Assembly: GCA_964556225.1 (NCBI GenBank) | Contig: CAZKVJ010000009.1 | Span: forward strand, 62,001-126,000 | Length of the DNA: 64,000 nt | Reading direction: 5' to 3' | Source of the DNA: CAZKVJ01 sp964556225 | GTDB lineage: Bacteria; Actinomycetota; Acidimicrobiia; Acidimicrobiales; Ilumatobacteraceae | Shown here: positions 41,385 through 50,840 of the stretch, piece after piece | How the letters are laid out: each line of letters starts with the position of its first letter | How positions within the stretch are numbered: the stretch's first letter is position 1 | Position numbers and translations under genes: made by a program | The notes under the pieces: model-generated | Database searches by the model: none | The model's input: only the letters and a program-made list of their open reading frames with translations | What the model was told of the DNA's origin: nothing

Positions 41385-44300
41385 ATGAACGACCTTCACC
41401 CCATCGACATCCTGCTCCTGCCCGACGGCGACCGGCGCCGCATCCATCCCGGGACCCCCACGGACACCGTCGCCGACGTCGCCGCGGCGCTCGGATCCAG
41501 CGTCGCGGGCGGCGCGCTGGTGGTGGACGGCACCGTGGTGCCCGGGCGGACGCCGCTGGCGCTGAGCGGCATCGGTCACGGCAGCCGGGTGGCCGTCCCC
41601 GGCGCGGCCGGCGGCGCCGTCACCGGCCCGCCCGTGGTCGCCGTCTGGGTCGAGGCCGGACCGGCGGCGGGCGGACACCACCTGCTCGGACCGGGCCGCC
41701 ACGTGGTCGGCCGCTCGCACCTGGCCACCGTCAGCGTCGACGACCCGACGCTCGCGCCGCACCAGCTGCTCGTCGACGTCGATGACCGTGGCGAGGTGTC
41801 GCTGACGCAGCTGGCCGGCCGGCTCAGCGCTCGGGCCGCCGGCGACGACCGTCGCCCGGCCGTGATCGTCGGCGCGAGCCGGCTGCGCTTCGAGCGGGTC
41901 ACCAACGCCGGGCCGCCCGAGCGGACCGAGCTGGCGCCGGGTCACGTCTGGCACCGGCCGGTGCGCCGGACGGAGCCGGCACCGGAGCTCCTGGCGATGC
42001 CCGAGCCGGACGCCGGTGAGGCCCGGGGGCCTCGTCCGACGGGCTCGGCCGGCGCCGTGGCCGGTCTTGCCGGCAGCGTGCTCGTCACGGCGGTCACCGG
42101 GAAGTGGCTGTTCGTGGTGCTCGGCGCGGTCGGTGCCGTCGGGGCGCTGGCGGCCGGATGGTGGCCATGGCTCCGCTGGACGGCGGGACGTCGCCGCCGG
42201 TCGCGACGCGCGCTCGAGCTCGACGCCGCGCACAGCGCCGCGCGCCGCGCGAACCTGGCGCGCCTGGCCGACCACGCCCGGCGGCGGATCCCGGACCTGG
42301 CCGAGGCGCTGGCCCGGGTCGAGCGTGGTGATCCCCGCCTGTGGGAGCGCCGGGCGGACCACGGCGACGCTGCCGAGGTCGTGGTGGGCCCCGGCCGGGT
42401 CGCCCACGCGCTCGGCGTGCTGGAGGACGTGCCGGTGACCGTCGACCTCGGTCCCGGCGCGGTCGTCGGTCTGGCTGGCGCGCCCGGGGCGGTCGCAGCG
42501 CTCGCCCGTTCGCTCGTCGTGCAGCGCGCCATCGCCAGCGGACCGGCCGACTGGCGCTTGGCGGTGGTGACCGACGACCCGGCGGCGTGGTCGTGGGCCG
42601 AGTGGCTGCCGCAGGCCGCCGTCGTCTCGGCGGAGGCTGCCACCGGCGAGCGGGCGGACGGCTCCGACCTCCGCCCGCTGCTCGTGGTGGTGACCGACGC
42701 GGCGACGCTCGTGCCCCGCACCGGGCCGGTGCGCCAGCTGGTCTCCGGCGCTGGTGTGAGCACGCTCGTGCTGGCCGAGGCGCGCCAAGCGCTGCCCGCT
42801 TGGTGCACGGTGGTGGCGGAGCTGCACGCCGACGCCACGGCCCGCGTGGTGCACGAACCCGGCGATCCGCTCGCCGAGGCGACGACGTGTCACCCCGCAG
42901 GGCTCGACGCCGCGCGCGCCGCGACCGTGGCCGCACGGCTCGCCCGCTTGGTCGATCCGGAGTGTGCACCCGGCACCGCCCTCGGTGTGCCGGAGGCATC
43001 GCTGCTCGAGCTCCTCGGCGCGCGGGCGTCGTCGGGGGAGGCGATCGCGGCGACGTGGGCCGAGGCCGCCGCGTCCGCAGCACCGGTCGCGCCGCTCGGG
43101 CTCACGGCCAGCGGGGCGTTCGTGCTCGACCTCGTGCGCGACGGTCCGCACGCGCTGGTGGCCGGCACCACCGGAGCCGGCAAGAGCGAGCTGCTGCGCA
43201 CGCTGGTGCTCGGCCTCGCCGCCGGTCGCAGCCCTGAGCACCTGGTGTTCGCCCTCCTCGACTTCAAGGGCGGCGCCACGTTCGATGCGCTCTCGGCGCT
43301 GCCGCACACGGTCGGGGTCGTGACGGACCTCGACGGCGCAATGGCCGACCGAGTGCTGCGGGGCCTCGACGCCGAGCTGCGGCGCCGAGAGGCGACCCTG
43401 CGCGACGCCGGGGCGGCCGACCTGGACACGTACCTCCGCTCCGGCCCGGCCACTGCGCTGGCGCGACTCGTCGTGATCGTCGACGAGCTCGCTGCGCTCG
43501 CCGCCGAGCTGCCCGAGTTCCTTCACACCCTGATCGACCTCGCCCGGAGGGGCCGCAGCCTCGGCATCCACCTCGTGCTCGCGACCCAGCGCCCGGCCGG
43601 CGTGATCGACGACCACGTGCGGGCCAACACCCAGCTTCGGATCGCGCTGCGCGTCCACGACCGCGCCGACGCGCTCGACGTGGTGGGTGACGAGGCGGCG
43701 GCGCGCATCTCCCGGCGGCTCCCGGGGCGAGCCCTCGTGCGACTCGGGCCCGACGAGCTGGTCGAGGTCCAGGTGGCCTCAAGCGCCGGCGCCGTCCCCG
43801 GTCGCGGCCCCGGCCGGCTGGTGGTGCGGGCGGTGAGCGGTACCGCCCCCCACCGGCTCGGCGCCACCGGTCCGAGTGAGCTGGACGTGCTGGTGGAGCG
43901 GATCGGCGTGGCGGCGACGCTCCGCGGGGTCGCGCCGCCAGCGCCGCCGTGGCTGCCCGCGCTGCCCGACCGGGTGGAGGCGACCCCCGACCCGAGCGTG
44001 GTCGGCCTGGTGGACGATCCGGACCACCAGTGCCGGCATGCGCTTCGGTGGTTCCCCGAGACGGGGCACACTGTCGTGGCTGGGGGCCTCGGCAGCGGCG
44101 TCACCTCGACGCTGCTGACGTTGGCACGAGCGGCCACCTCGTCGCACGAGCCCGAGCGTCTCCACCTGTACGTGCTCGACGGCCGTGGCGATCCCCGCTG
44201 GGCCTGGGTGGAGGGGATGGCGCACGTGGGGGCCGTGGTGCCGATCGCGGACCACGAGCGCCGGCACCGGCTGCTGGCGCGCTTGGCGGCCGAGGTGGCG

Positions 44301-45323
44301 CGCCGGGGCGTAGCGGGCGGCGGTCCCACGATCGTCGTGCTGATCGACGGGATCGGGCCGCTGCGCAGCATGCTCGACGACGCCGACCGGCTGGAGGAGG
44401 CGACGCTCTTCGATCGGGTCGCGGCCGATGGGCCGGCGGTCGGGGTGGTCGTCGTGGCCGGGACGGATCGTCTGGCCGAGGTCCCGGCGGCGGTGATGGC
44501 CCGGGCCGAGACCCGCTGGGTGCTGCGCCTGGCCGACCCGGCTGACGCCACGGTGATCGGGCTGCGGCCGGGCGAGGTGCCACCGTCGGGTCCCGGCCGG
44601 CTGCGCGACGCTGGCACCGGGCTGGAGGCGCAGGTCGTCGTCCCGCCCGAGGCACCGTGGCCGGTCGCGGCCGGCCGCGGCCCGGACCCGGTGGGCGTGC
44701 TGAGCGACCACGTCCCGGCCGACACGTTGCCCGCCGGGCGAGCCATGGCGGAGGGCGGCGCCGAGCTCGCCGTCGGCCGCTGCGCCCGTGACCTGGGCCC
44801 GGCGATCCTCGAGGTGCCCGACGGCGAGCCGGTGCTGGTGGTGGGGCCACCCCGCAGCGGTCGCAGCACTGCGCTGGTGCGCCTGGCGGTGTCGTGGTCG
44901 CAGGCCCGTCCGGACGAGGGGATCGCCGTGATCGCGCCGCGCCGCTCGCCGCTGCGGGATGTGGGGCGCCACCGAGGGTGGATCGTGGTCGACGCCCTGG
45001 CGTCCGGCGGCGAGCCCGAGGGACGGGCCGGGCTGTGGGTCGTCGACGACGCTGAGCTGGTGGCCGACCTCGCACCGCCGGCGGGCGTCAGCGTCGTCGC
45101 CGCCGTCCGTGGGGACGCCCTGCGCGGGGCGTACGGCCACTGGACCGGCACCCTCCGCCGCGGTCGTCGCGGCCTGCTGCTCGGACCGACCCCCGAGCTG
45201 GACGCCGACCTGCTCGGCGTGCCCCTTCGTCGCCGCCGCGAGCGGACGCCGGTGCCGCCCGGCCGGGGCTGGCTCGTCGCCGACGGCCTCGCCGAGGAGC
45301 TCCAGGTCGCCTGCGACCCCTGA
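41385..45323 (+). CDS. FHA-FtsK/SpoIIIE ATPase (EccC-like, type VII secretion family)
   Basis: A 1312-aa membrane ATPase. Order: N-terminal ubiquitin-like/FHA-like region (HVVGRSHLATVSVDDPTLAP, about 105-125), two membrane helices (about 222-262), then three P-loop ATPase domains. Domain 1 is the best: Walker A AGTTGAGKSELL (593-604) and Walker B LVVIVDELAAL (about 695-705). Domain 2 has AGGLGSGVTSTLL (about 899-911) and IVVLIDGIGPL. Domain 3 has GPPRSGRSTALVRL (about 1154-1167) and LWVVDDAELV. This is the EccC layout of type VII secretion motors, but no WXG100 substrate or other Ecc genes are nearby. ATG 41385 was chosen because earlier codons overlap the divergent gene. Confidence 0.88.
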   Translation: MNDLHPIDILLLPDGDRRRIHPGTPTDTVADVAAALGSSVAGGALVVDGTVVPGRTPLALSGIGHGSRVAVPGAAGGAVTGPPVVAVWVEAGPAAGGHHLLGPGRHVVGRSHLATVSVDDPTLAPHQLLVDVDDRGEVSLTQLAGRLSARAAGDDRRPAVIVGASRLRFERVTNAGPPERTELAPGHVWHRPVRRTEPAPELLAMPEPDAGEARGPRPTGSAGAVAGLAGSVLVTAVTGKWLFVVLGAVGAVGALAAGWWPWLRWTAGRRRRSRRALELDAAHSAARRANLARLADHARRRIPDLAEALARVERGDPRLWERRADHGDAAEVVVGPGRVAHALGVLEDVPVTVDLGPGAVVGLAGAPGAVAALARSLVVQRAIASGPADWRLAVVTDDPAAWSWAEWLPQAAVVSAEAATGERADGSDLRPLLVVVTDAATLVPRTGPVRQLVSGAGVSTLVLAEARQALPAWCTVVAELHADATARVVHEPGDPLAEATTCHPAGLDAARAATVAARLARLVDPECAPGTALGVPEASLLELLGARASSGEAIAATWAEAAASAAPVAPLGLTASGAFVLDLVRDGPHALVAGTTGAGKSELLRTLVLGLAAGRSPEHLVFALLDFKGGATFDALSALPHTVGVVTDLDGAMADRVLRGLDAELRRREATLRDAGAADLDTYLRSGPATALARLVVIVDELAALAAELPEFLHTLIDLARRGRSLGIHLVLATQRPAGVIDDHVRANTQLRIALRVHDRADALDVVGDEAAARISRRLPGRALVRLGPDELVEVQVASSAGAVPGRGPGRLVVRAVSGTAPHRLGATGPSELDVLVERIGVAATLRGVAPPAPPWLPALPDRVEATPDPSVVGLVDDPDHQCRHALRWFPETGHTVVAGGLGSGVTSTLLTLARAATSSHEPERLHLYVLDGRGDPRWAWVEGMAHVGAVVPIADHERRHRLLARLAAEVARRGVAGGGPTIVVLIDGIGPLRSMLDDADRLEEATLFDRVAADGPAVGVVVVAGTDRLAEVPAAVMARAETRWVLRLADPADATVIGLRPGEVPPSGPGRLRDAGTGLEAQVVVPPEAPWPVAAGRGPDPVGVLSDHVPADTLPAGRAMAEGGAELAVGRCARDLGPAILEVPDGEPVLVVGPPRSGRSTALVRLAVSWSQARPDEGIAVIAPRRSPLRDVGRHRGWIVVDALASGGEPEGRAGLWVVDDAELVADLAPPAGVSVVAAVRGDALRGAYGHWTGTLRRGRRGLLLGPTPELDADLLGVPLRRRRERTPVPPGRGWLVADGLAEELQVACDP

Positions 45324-45360
45324 CGCCTTGCGCCCCTCATGGAACGGACCGAGAGGGGGG

Positions 45361-46035
45361 TCAGGCGGCGTCGAGGACGCCGTCGGTGATGTGCACCGTG
45401 TGATCGCAGTAGTGGGTCATGCGGGTGTCGTGGGTGATGATGACGGCGGCCGTCCCTCGACCCTTGACCTCGCTGCGGATCAGCTCCATCACCTGCTCAC
45501 CGAGGTGGGTGTCGAGCGCGCTCGTGGGCTCGTCGAACAGGACCAGTGTCGGCTCGTTCATGAGCGCCCGCCCGATCGCCACCCGCTGGCGCTCGCCGCC
45601 GCTCAGCTGACCCGGCAGGTTGGCGCTGCGATGCGACAGGCCGAGCTCGTCGAGCAGCCGGTCGGCGCGGGCCTTCGACTCGGACCCGCGACGGCCCCGG
45701 AGCTCGTCGACCAGCAGCAGGTTCTCCTTGGCGGTGAGGAACGGCACGAGGTTGACGGACTGGAACACGAAGCCGACGGTGGTGCGCCGGAACTCGGTGA
45801 GCTCTCGCGGGTTCGCTCCCGAGATATCGCGCCCGCCGACGACGACATCGCCCGACGTGGCCTCGAGGAGCCCGCCGGCGATGGACAGCAGGGTGGTCTT
45901 GCCGCTGCCGGACGGTCCGATCAGGGCGATCATCTCGTCGCCGCCGACGGTGAGCGTGGCGTGGGCGAGGGCCGTGACGGCGGTGTCGCCGTCGCCGTAG
46001 ACCTTGGTGACGTTGCGCAGCTCGAGTGCGTTCAC
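45361..46035 (-). CDS. MacB/LolD-type ABC transporter ATPase
   Basis: A 224-aa ATPase with Walker A LIGPSGSGKTTLL, signature GQLSGGERQRVAIGRALMNE and Walker B LVLFDEPTSALD. It energises the two FtsX-like permeases encoded upstream. The GTG start overlaps the permease stop (GTGA). Similar systems move lipoproteins, peptides or drugs, or control cell-wall hydrolases; no adaptor gene is seen. Between this gene and the convergent FtsK gene there are 37 bases with a weak CCCCTC/GAGGGG hairpin. Confidence 0.93.
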   Translation of the reverse strand: MNALELRNVTKVYGDGDTAVTALAHATLTVGGDEMIALIGPSGSGKTTLLSIAGGLLEATSGDVVVGGRDISGANPRELTEFRRTTVGFVFQSVNLVPFLTAKENLLLVDELRGRRGSESKARADRLLDELGLSHRSANLPGQLSGGERQRVAIGRALMNEPTLVLFDEPTSALDTHLGEQVMELIRSEVKGRGTAAVIITHDTRMTHYCDHTVHITDGVLDAA

Positions 46036-47156
46036 TGGGCCGATCCGATCGCTTGGGCGGGGTCGATGCGCACGACCCGTCGCAGCGACACCAGGCTGCC
46101 GAGGATCGAGCACACGACGAGGACGAGGTAGGTGGACACGACACGGCCGTTCTCGACCGTGAGCGGCAGGTTGGGCGGCGTGGCCCGCGCCACGAGCCAG
46201 ACGATGGCGCCGCCGGCGAGGAAGCCGATGGTGGTGACCACCACGGCCTGGAGCGTGATGCCGGCGAAGAGCTGTCGGGTGCTGCCGCCGATCGCCTTGA
46301 GCACCCCGTACAGCGGCACCCGCTCCAGCGTGAGGAGCGAGAAGAACAGCCCCACGATCAGCACGACGATCGCGAAGGTCACGCCCAGGATCTGGTTGAA
46401 CGTGCGCTTCTGCTCCTGGGTCCCCGGCAGCGAGCTCACCGCCTCGCTCTTGGTGAGCGACGAGGTGGCGCCGGTGCCCGGGCCGAGCTCGGCGGTCGCC
46501 GCGTCGATGTCGTCGGCCAGCGCGGCGGCGTCGGTGCCGCCAGCGCCCTGGACGACGAGCACCTGGAACACGTCGCCGGCGACGGTGGCGTCGGGCCGGC
46601 TGGCGTTCTGCACCTCTCGCCACGTGGCCGGATCGACCCACAGGGAGCCCTGCAGCAGGTAGCTGGTGTCCTCGACGAAGCCCTGGACCGTGATCGGCAC
46701 CCCGGCCGGGCCGACGGCGAGCGTGTCGCCCTCCTCGACCCCGAACGACTTCAGCCGCTCGTCGGCCCACGCCTGACCGGGCTCCGGCGGCGCCGGCACG
46801 CCCGACGGCGCGAGCTCGTAGCCGATGACGGCCACGTCGGCCAGCTCGTCCTCGCCCGGCACCGTCGCGCCGAGCAGGGCGATGCCGAGCCCACCGGTGG
46901 CCTCGACGCCTTGGACGGACTCGACCACCTCGCGGGTCTCGGGAGTGATCCGGCTGCGCAGGAACGAGTCACGGGAGGTGTCGCCGTAGACGAACACGTC
47001 GGCTTGCTGGGCCCGGATCGCCCCGGTGGAGCCGAGGTACAGCCCGTCGAGCAGCCCCGCCAGGAACATCAGCAGCGCGGCGAGCAGCGTGAGCACCACC
47101 GTGGCCATGACGAAGCGCCCTGGCCGGCGTCGCAGCTCGCGCCAGGCCAGCCTCAT
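46032..47156 (-). CDS. FtsX/MacB-like ABC permease (second)
   Basis: A 374-aa permease with one N-terminal helix (RFVMATVVLTLLAALLMFLA), a large external domain (about 45-250) and three C-terminal helices (for example FAIVVLIVGLFFSLLTLERV), the FtsX layout. The segment GVLKAIGGSTRQLFAGITLQ is the coupling region. The ATG overlaps the stop of the first permease (ATGA). It probably forms a heterodimer with that protein. Confidence 0.9.
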   Translation of the reverse strand: MRLAWRELRRRPGRFVMATVVLTLLAALLMFLAGLLDGLYLGSTGAIRAQQADVFVYGDTSRDSFLRSRITPETREVVESVQGVEATGGLGIALLGATVPGEDELADVAVIGYELAPSGVPAPPEPGQAWADERLKSFGVEEGDTLAVGPAGVPITVQGFVEDTSYLLQGSLWVDPATWREVQNASRPDATVAGDVFQVLVVQGAGGTDAAALADDIDAATAELGPGTGATSSLTKSEAVSSLPGTQEQKRTFNQILGVTFAIVVLIVGLFFSLLTLERVPLYGVLKAIGGSTRQLFAGITLQAVVVTTIGFLAGGAIVWLVARATPPNLPLTVENGRVVSTYLVLVVCSILGSLVSLRRVVRIDPAQAIGSAQ

Positions 47157-48310
47157 CGCAGCACCCCCTGTCCGGTGGTGGCCTCGATCGGGTCGATCCG
47201 CAGCACCCGCCACACCGAGAACAGCGCGGCGACCAGTCCGAGCACGAGCACCACGACGGCGAACGACAGGATCGTGCCGGGCACCAGCTCGACGCCGATC
47301 GACGAGGCACCGGGGGCCACCACCGCCAGCAGTCCCACACCGAGCACGATGCCGGCGCCCACCACGAGTGCCGTCTGCGCGAGCAGCGAGCGCACCAGGG
47401 TGGCCCGCTTGGCGCCGATGGCCCGCAGCAGCGTGAGCGCCGCGGCCTTCTGCACGGTGATGATCAGCACGAACAGGGCGATCACCAGCAGCGCCGTGAG
47501 CAGCAGCAGGTAGATCACCGTGTCGAGCGACGTGGACACGCTCTCGACGCCGGGCGAGCCGTCGACGGCCTGCTGGCGGGTGAGCGGCTCGACGCCCTCG
47601 ACCGCGGCGCCGATCGCCTCGACCGCCGCTTGCGGGCTGAGCCCGTCGGCCGGCTCGACGGCCGCCACGGACGGGTAGACGGCGGTCGCATCGGGGTTGC
47701 GGACGCGGCGGGCGGCTTCGTAGGTGTCCCAGCCGACGAACAGCGTGGGCGACACGGAGAAGTTGATGTCCTCGGCCAGGCCGACGACGGTGATCTCGAG
47801 ACCCTCCGGCTCGACCCGCACCACGTCGCCGATGTCGAAGCCCTCGTCGGCGTTGCGCTCGCTGGCGACGGCCTCGCCCGGCCCCTCCGGCAGCCGGCCC
47901 TCGATCAGGGTCGTCGGTGCGCCGAGCCCCGCCCCCGGCCCGGTCAGGTCGTAGCCGAAGATCGCGGCGTCCACGAGACGGTCGGCCGGCTCCGGCTCCT
48001 CACGCGACACCGGGGTGCTCACCGTGAACGTGCCCTCGCCGAGACGCCCCACGGCGCCGACCTCGGGGACCTCGGCGATGGCGGCGAGCTGGTCCGGGGT
48101 GATCTGGCTGCCCTCGAGGTTGGTGCGGGCCTGGTCGCCGTAGACGAGCACCGGCGCGCTCTGGTTGCGCAGCGCCCCGATGAACTGGGTGATGAGCCCG
48201 TTCTTCAGCCCGTCCTGGAACAGCACGAGGAACACCAGCAGCCCGACGGCCACGACGAGCAGCGCGAAGCGGGCCTTGGACCGGCGGATCTCACGCAGGG
48301 CGAGGAACAC
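47153..48310 (-). CDS. FtsX/MacB-like ABC permease (first)
   Basis: A 385-aa permease of the same layout: N-terminal helix (FALLVVAVGLLVFLVLFQDG), external domain, and three C-terminal helices with the coupling segment LRAIGAKRATLVRSLLAQTA. It starts the operon with a GTG at 48310. The 100-bp gap to the divergent opuC-type operon (48311-48409) holds both promoters; I see no clear operator there. Confidence 0.9.
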   Translation of the reverse strand: MFLALREIRRSKARFALLVVAVGLLVFLVLFQDGLKNGLITQFIGALRNQSAPVLVYGDQARTNLEGSQITPDQLAAIAEVPEVGAVGRLGEGTFTVSTPVSREEPEPADRLVDAAIFGYDLTGPGAGLGAPTTLIEGRLPEGPGEAVASERNADEGFDIGDVVRVEPEGLEITVVGLAEDINFSVSPTLFVGWDTYEAARRVRNPDATAVYPSVAAVEPADGLSPQAAVEAIGAAVEGVEPLTRQQAVDGSPGVESVSTSLDTVIYLLLLTALLVIALFVLIITVQKAAALTLLRAIGAKRATLVRSLLAQTALVVGAGIVLGVGLLAVVAPGASSIGVELVPGTILSFAVVVLVLGLVAALFSVWRVLRIDPIEATTGQGVLR

Positions 48311-48409
48311 GGCGCCGGAGTCTGGCGGGAAAATTGCCGGGATCCACCGCGTAAACTCGACGAGCGTTCGTCCGCACGCCGGTCGAGCCCGCTGGTCGAG
48401 GGGGAGTGC

Positions 48410-49444
48410 GTGATCGAGCTCGAGCAGGTGACCAAGCGCTACGCCGACGGCACGGTCGCCGTCGAAGCGCTATCGCTCGAGATGCCCACCGGCACCATCA
48501 CGTGCCTCGTCGGTTCGTCCGGCTGCGGCAAGACCACCACGCTGCGGATGGTCAACCGGATGGTCGAGCCGACCTCGGGCCGGGTGCTCGTCGACGGTGT
48601 GGACGTGCGCACGCTGTCGCCACACGAGCTGCGGCGGCGGATCGGCTACGTCATCCAGCACGCCGGGCTGTTCCCCCACCGCAGTGTGCTCGACAACGTC
48701 ACGACGGTGCCACGCCTGCTCGGGTGGAGCCGGGCCCGCGCCACGGACCGGGCACGAGAGCTGCTCGAGCTGGTCGGCCTCGACCCGGCGCTGGCCGGGC
48801 GCTACCCGGCCCAGCTCTCGGGTGGCCAGCAGCAGCGGGTCGGGGTGGCGAGGGCGCTGGCCGCCGATCCACCGGTGCTGCTGATGGACGAGCCGTTCGG
48901 GGCGGTCGATCCGGTGCAGCGGGCGCAGCTGCAGGCCGAGTTCGCCAGGCTTCAGCGCGAGCTGCGCAAGACGGTCGTGTTCGTCACCCACGACGTGCAC
49001 GAGGCGGTGCGCCTCGGCGACCGGGTCGCCGTGCTCGGCGTCGGCGCACGGGTCCACCAGCACTGCACGCCGTCCGAGCTGCTGGCGGCGCCGGCCGACG
49101 AGATGGTGGCCGAGTTCCTGGGGACCGACCGGCGGATCACCCTGCTCGGCCTGGTCGACGCCGGCCAGGTCCCCGTCCGAGCGCTCGACGACCCGTGCAG
49201 CGAGTGGGACCTCGCCGTCGACGGGTCGGGGCAGCCGACCGCGTGGCGATCGCGTGCGGGCGCCGCCGGCAGCTGGGCGCTGGTTCCCGTGGGGCCCGCC
49301 GGCACCGCCCGCGACCTGCTCGACGCGGCGCTGTCGTCGCCGGCGCGGGCGGCCGTGCGCGTCGACGAGCAGGGACGGGCGATCGGGCGCGTGCACCTCG
49401 ACGACGTGGCCTTGCTGGCCGAGACATGGGCGGCCCGAGCGTGA
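48410..49444 (+). CDS. OpuCA-like compatible-solute ABC transporter ATPase
   Basis: A 344-aa ATPase: Walker A VGSSGCGKTTTLRMVNRM, signature AQLSGGQQQRVGVARALAAD and Walker B VLLMDEPFGAVDPVQR, with the OpuCA/ProV-type sequence EPTSGRVLVDGVDVRTLSPH. After about residue 235 there is a C-terminal regulatory region weakly like a CBS pair. It powers uptake of glycine betaine, choline or a similar osmolyte. GTG 48410 follows GAGGGGGAG. First gene of a four-gene operon in which each stop overlaps the next start. Confidence 0.93.
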   Translation: MIELEQVTKRYADGTVAVEALSLEMPTGTITCLVGSSGCGKTTTLRMVNRMVEPTSGRVLVDGVDVRTLSPHELRRRIGYVIQHAGLFPHRSVLDNVTTVPRLLGWSRARATDRARELLELVGLDPALAGRYPAQLSGGQQQRVGVARALAADPPVLLMDEPFGAVDPVQRAQLQAEFARLQRELRKTVVFVTHDVHEAVRLGDRVAVLGVGARVHQHCTPSELLAAPADEMVAEFLGTDRRITLLGLVDAGQVPVRALDDPCSEWDLAVDGSGQPTAWRSRAGAAGSWALVPVGPAGTARDLLDAALSSPARAAVRVDEQGRAIGRVHLDDVALLAETWAARA

Positions 49445-50112
49445 TCGCGTCGCCACCGAGCTGGAGCGGACGGGTGCTCAGCGGCAACTGGGACGTCATC
49501 GCTCACTACGCGCTCATCCACCTGCGCTACACGGTGATCGCCGTGGGGCTGGGCACGCTGATGGCGCTCCCGCTGGCGTACGTGTCGTTCCGCTGGCCGC
49601 GCACCTACCCGTCGGTCCTGTCGCTGTCGAACGTGCTCTACGCCATCCCTTCCGTGGCGATGTTCGTGATGCTCTCGCCGTTCCTCGGCTTCACCAACGA
49701 CAAGCCGGTCATCGTGGCGATGGCCATCTACACGCTCGTCATCCTCGTGCGGAACATGGTCGAGGGGCTCCGAGCGGTTCCGCCGTCGGTCGTCGACGCG
49801 GCCACGGCGATGGGCTACCGGCCGATGCGCCGCTTCGCCGCCGTCGAGCTGCCGCTGGCGCTGCCGGGCATCGTCGCCGGGCTCCGCCTGGCGACCGTGT
49901 CGACCATCTCGCTCATCAGCGTCGCCGCCGTCGTGGGTCGGGGCGGGTTGGGCCGGCTGTTCGACGACGGCTTCGCCCGCGACATCGACATCGAGGTGTG
50001 GGCGGGCCTCGGTGCGATCGTGGTGCTGGCGCTGGGGATGGACCTCCTGATCGTCGGGCTGGGCCGCCTCGCCACCCCCTGGACCCGAGCGGCCGAGAGC
50101 AGGGCACCATGA
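49441..50112 (+). CDS. OpuCB-like compatible-solute ABC permease
   Basis: A 223-aa membrane permease with about five to six helices. The EAA loop is VDAATAMGYRPMRRFAAVEL followed by PLALPGIVAGLRLATV. The signature YTVIAVGLGTLMALPLAYVS is typical of betaine/choline permeases. The GTG overlaps the ATPase stop (GTGA). It pairs with the second permease at 50109. Confidence 0.93.
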   Translation: MIASPPSWSGRVLSGNWDVIAHYALIHLRYTVIAVGLGTLMALPLAYVSFRWPRTYPSVLSLSNVLYAIPSVAMFVMLSPFLGFTNDKPVIVAMAIYTLVILVRNMVEGLRAVPPSVVDAATAMGYRPMRRFAAVELPLALPGIVAGLRLATVSTISLISVAAVVGRGGLGRLFDDGFARDIDIEVWAGLGAIVVLALGMDLLIVGLGRLATPWTRAAESRAP

Positions 50113-50840
50113 GCGATGTCATCGACGGTGTGCAGTGGCTGTTCGACCCGGACAGCTGGTGGGGTGCCAACGGGCTCGCCCACCGCATCTGGGAGCACCT
50201 GTGGTACTCGGCGCTGGCGACCGTCCTGGCGATCGCCATCGGGCTGCCGATCGGGCTGCTGATCGGCCACACCGGGCGGGGGCGGATCTTCGCCGGCGGC
50301 TCCGCGGGCGTGCTGCGGGCCGTGCCCACGATCGGCGTGGTGATCCTCGTGTTCCGGTGGCGGCCGGGGTCGGTGTGGCCGGTGCTGGTGGCGCTCGTGG
50401 TGCTGGCCGTCCCGCCGGTGATGCTGAACGCGGCAGCCGGCATCGACAGCATCGAGCCCGGCATCCGCGACGCCGCCCGGGGGATGGGCCTGCGAGGCGG
50501 TCAGGTGCTGCGCCAGGTGGAGATCCCCATCGCGCTCCCGCTGATCCTGGCGGGGATGCGCTCGGCGGCCAACCAGGTCATCGCCACCGCCACCGTCGCC
50601 GGGTTCTACGCCCTCGGTGGGCTCGGCCGGTTCATCTTCACCGGGTACGGCACGCAGCGGCTCGAGGTGGTCTACGGCGCGACCATCATGGTGATCCTGC
50701 TCGTGCTGCTGGTCGAGGCCGGGTTCGCCCTCGCCCAGCGGCTGCTCGTGTCCCCAGGTCTGCGCGTCGACCGCCGGCGTGCCAGAGAGGCGACCTCGTG
50801 GTCGCCGGTCCCCATCCCCGTCGAAGGAGCAAGCCCATGA
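50109..50840 (+). CDS. OpuCD-like compatible-solute ABC permease
   Basis: A 243-aa permease with about six helices. The EAA loop is RDAARGMGLRGGQVLRQVEI followed by PIALPLILAGMRSAANQVIA, and VAGFYALGGLGRFIFTGYG is typical. The ATG overlaps the stop of the first permease (ATGA). The C-terminus is a short basic tail. It completes the heterodimeric channel. Confidence 0.93.
   Translation: MSDVIDGVQWLFDPDSWWGANGLAHRIWEHLWYSALATVLAIAIGLPIGLLIGHTGRGRIFAGGSAGVLRAVPTIGVVILVFRWRPGSVWPVLVALVVLAVPPVMLNAAAGIDSIEPGIRDAARGMGLRGGQVLRQVEIPIALPLILAGMRSAANQVIATATVAGFYALGGLGRFIFTGYGTQRLEVVYGATIMVILLVLLVEAGFALAQRLLVSPGLRVDRRRAREATSWSPVPIPVEGASP

Noticed and set aside
45324..45360. Strong terminator between the FtsK-like and ABC genes
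   Set aside because: Only a weak CCCCTC/GAGGGG pairing with poor spacing; not enough to call.
48311..48409. Riboswitch or osmotic-response leader before the OpuC-type operon
   Set aside because: Only about 100 bases, no recognised aptamer core, and a good ribosome site directly before the GTG.
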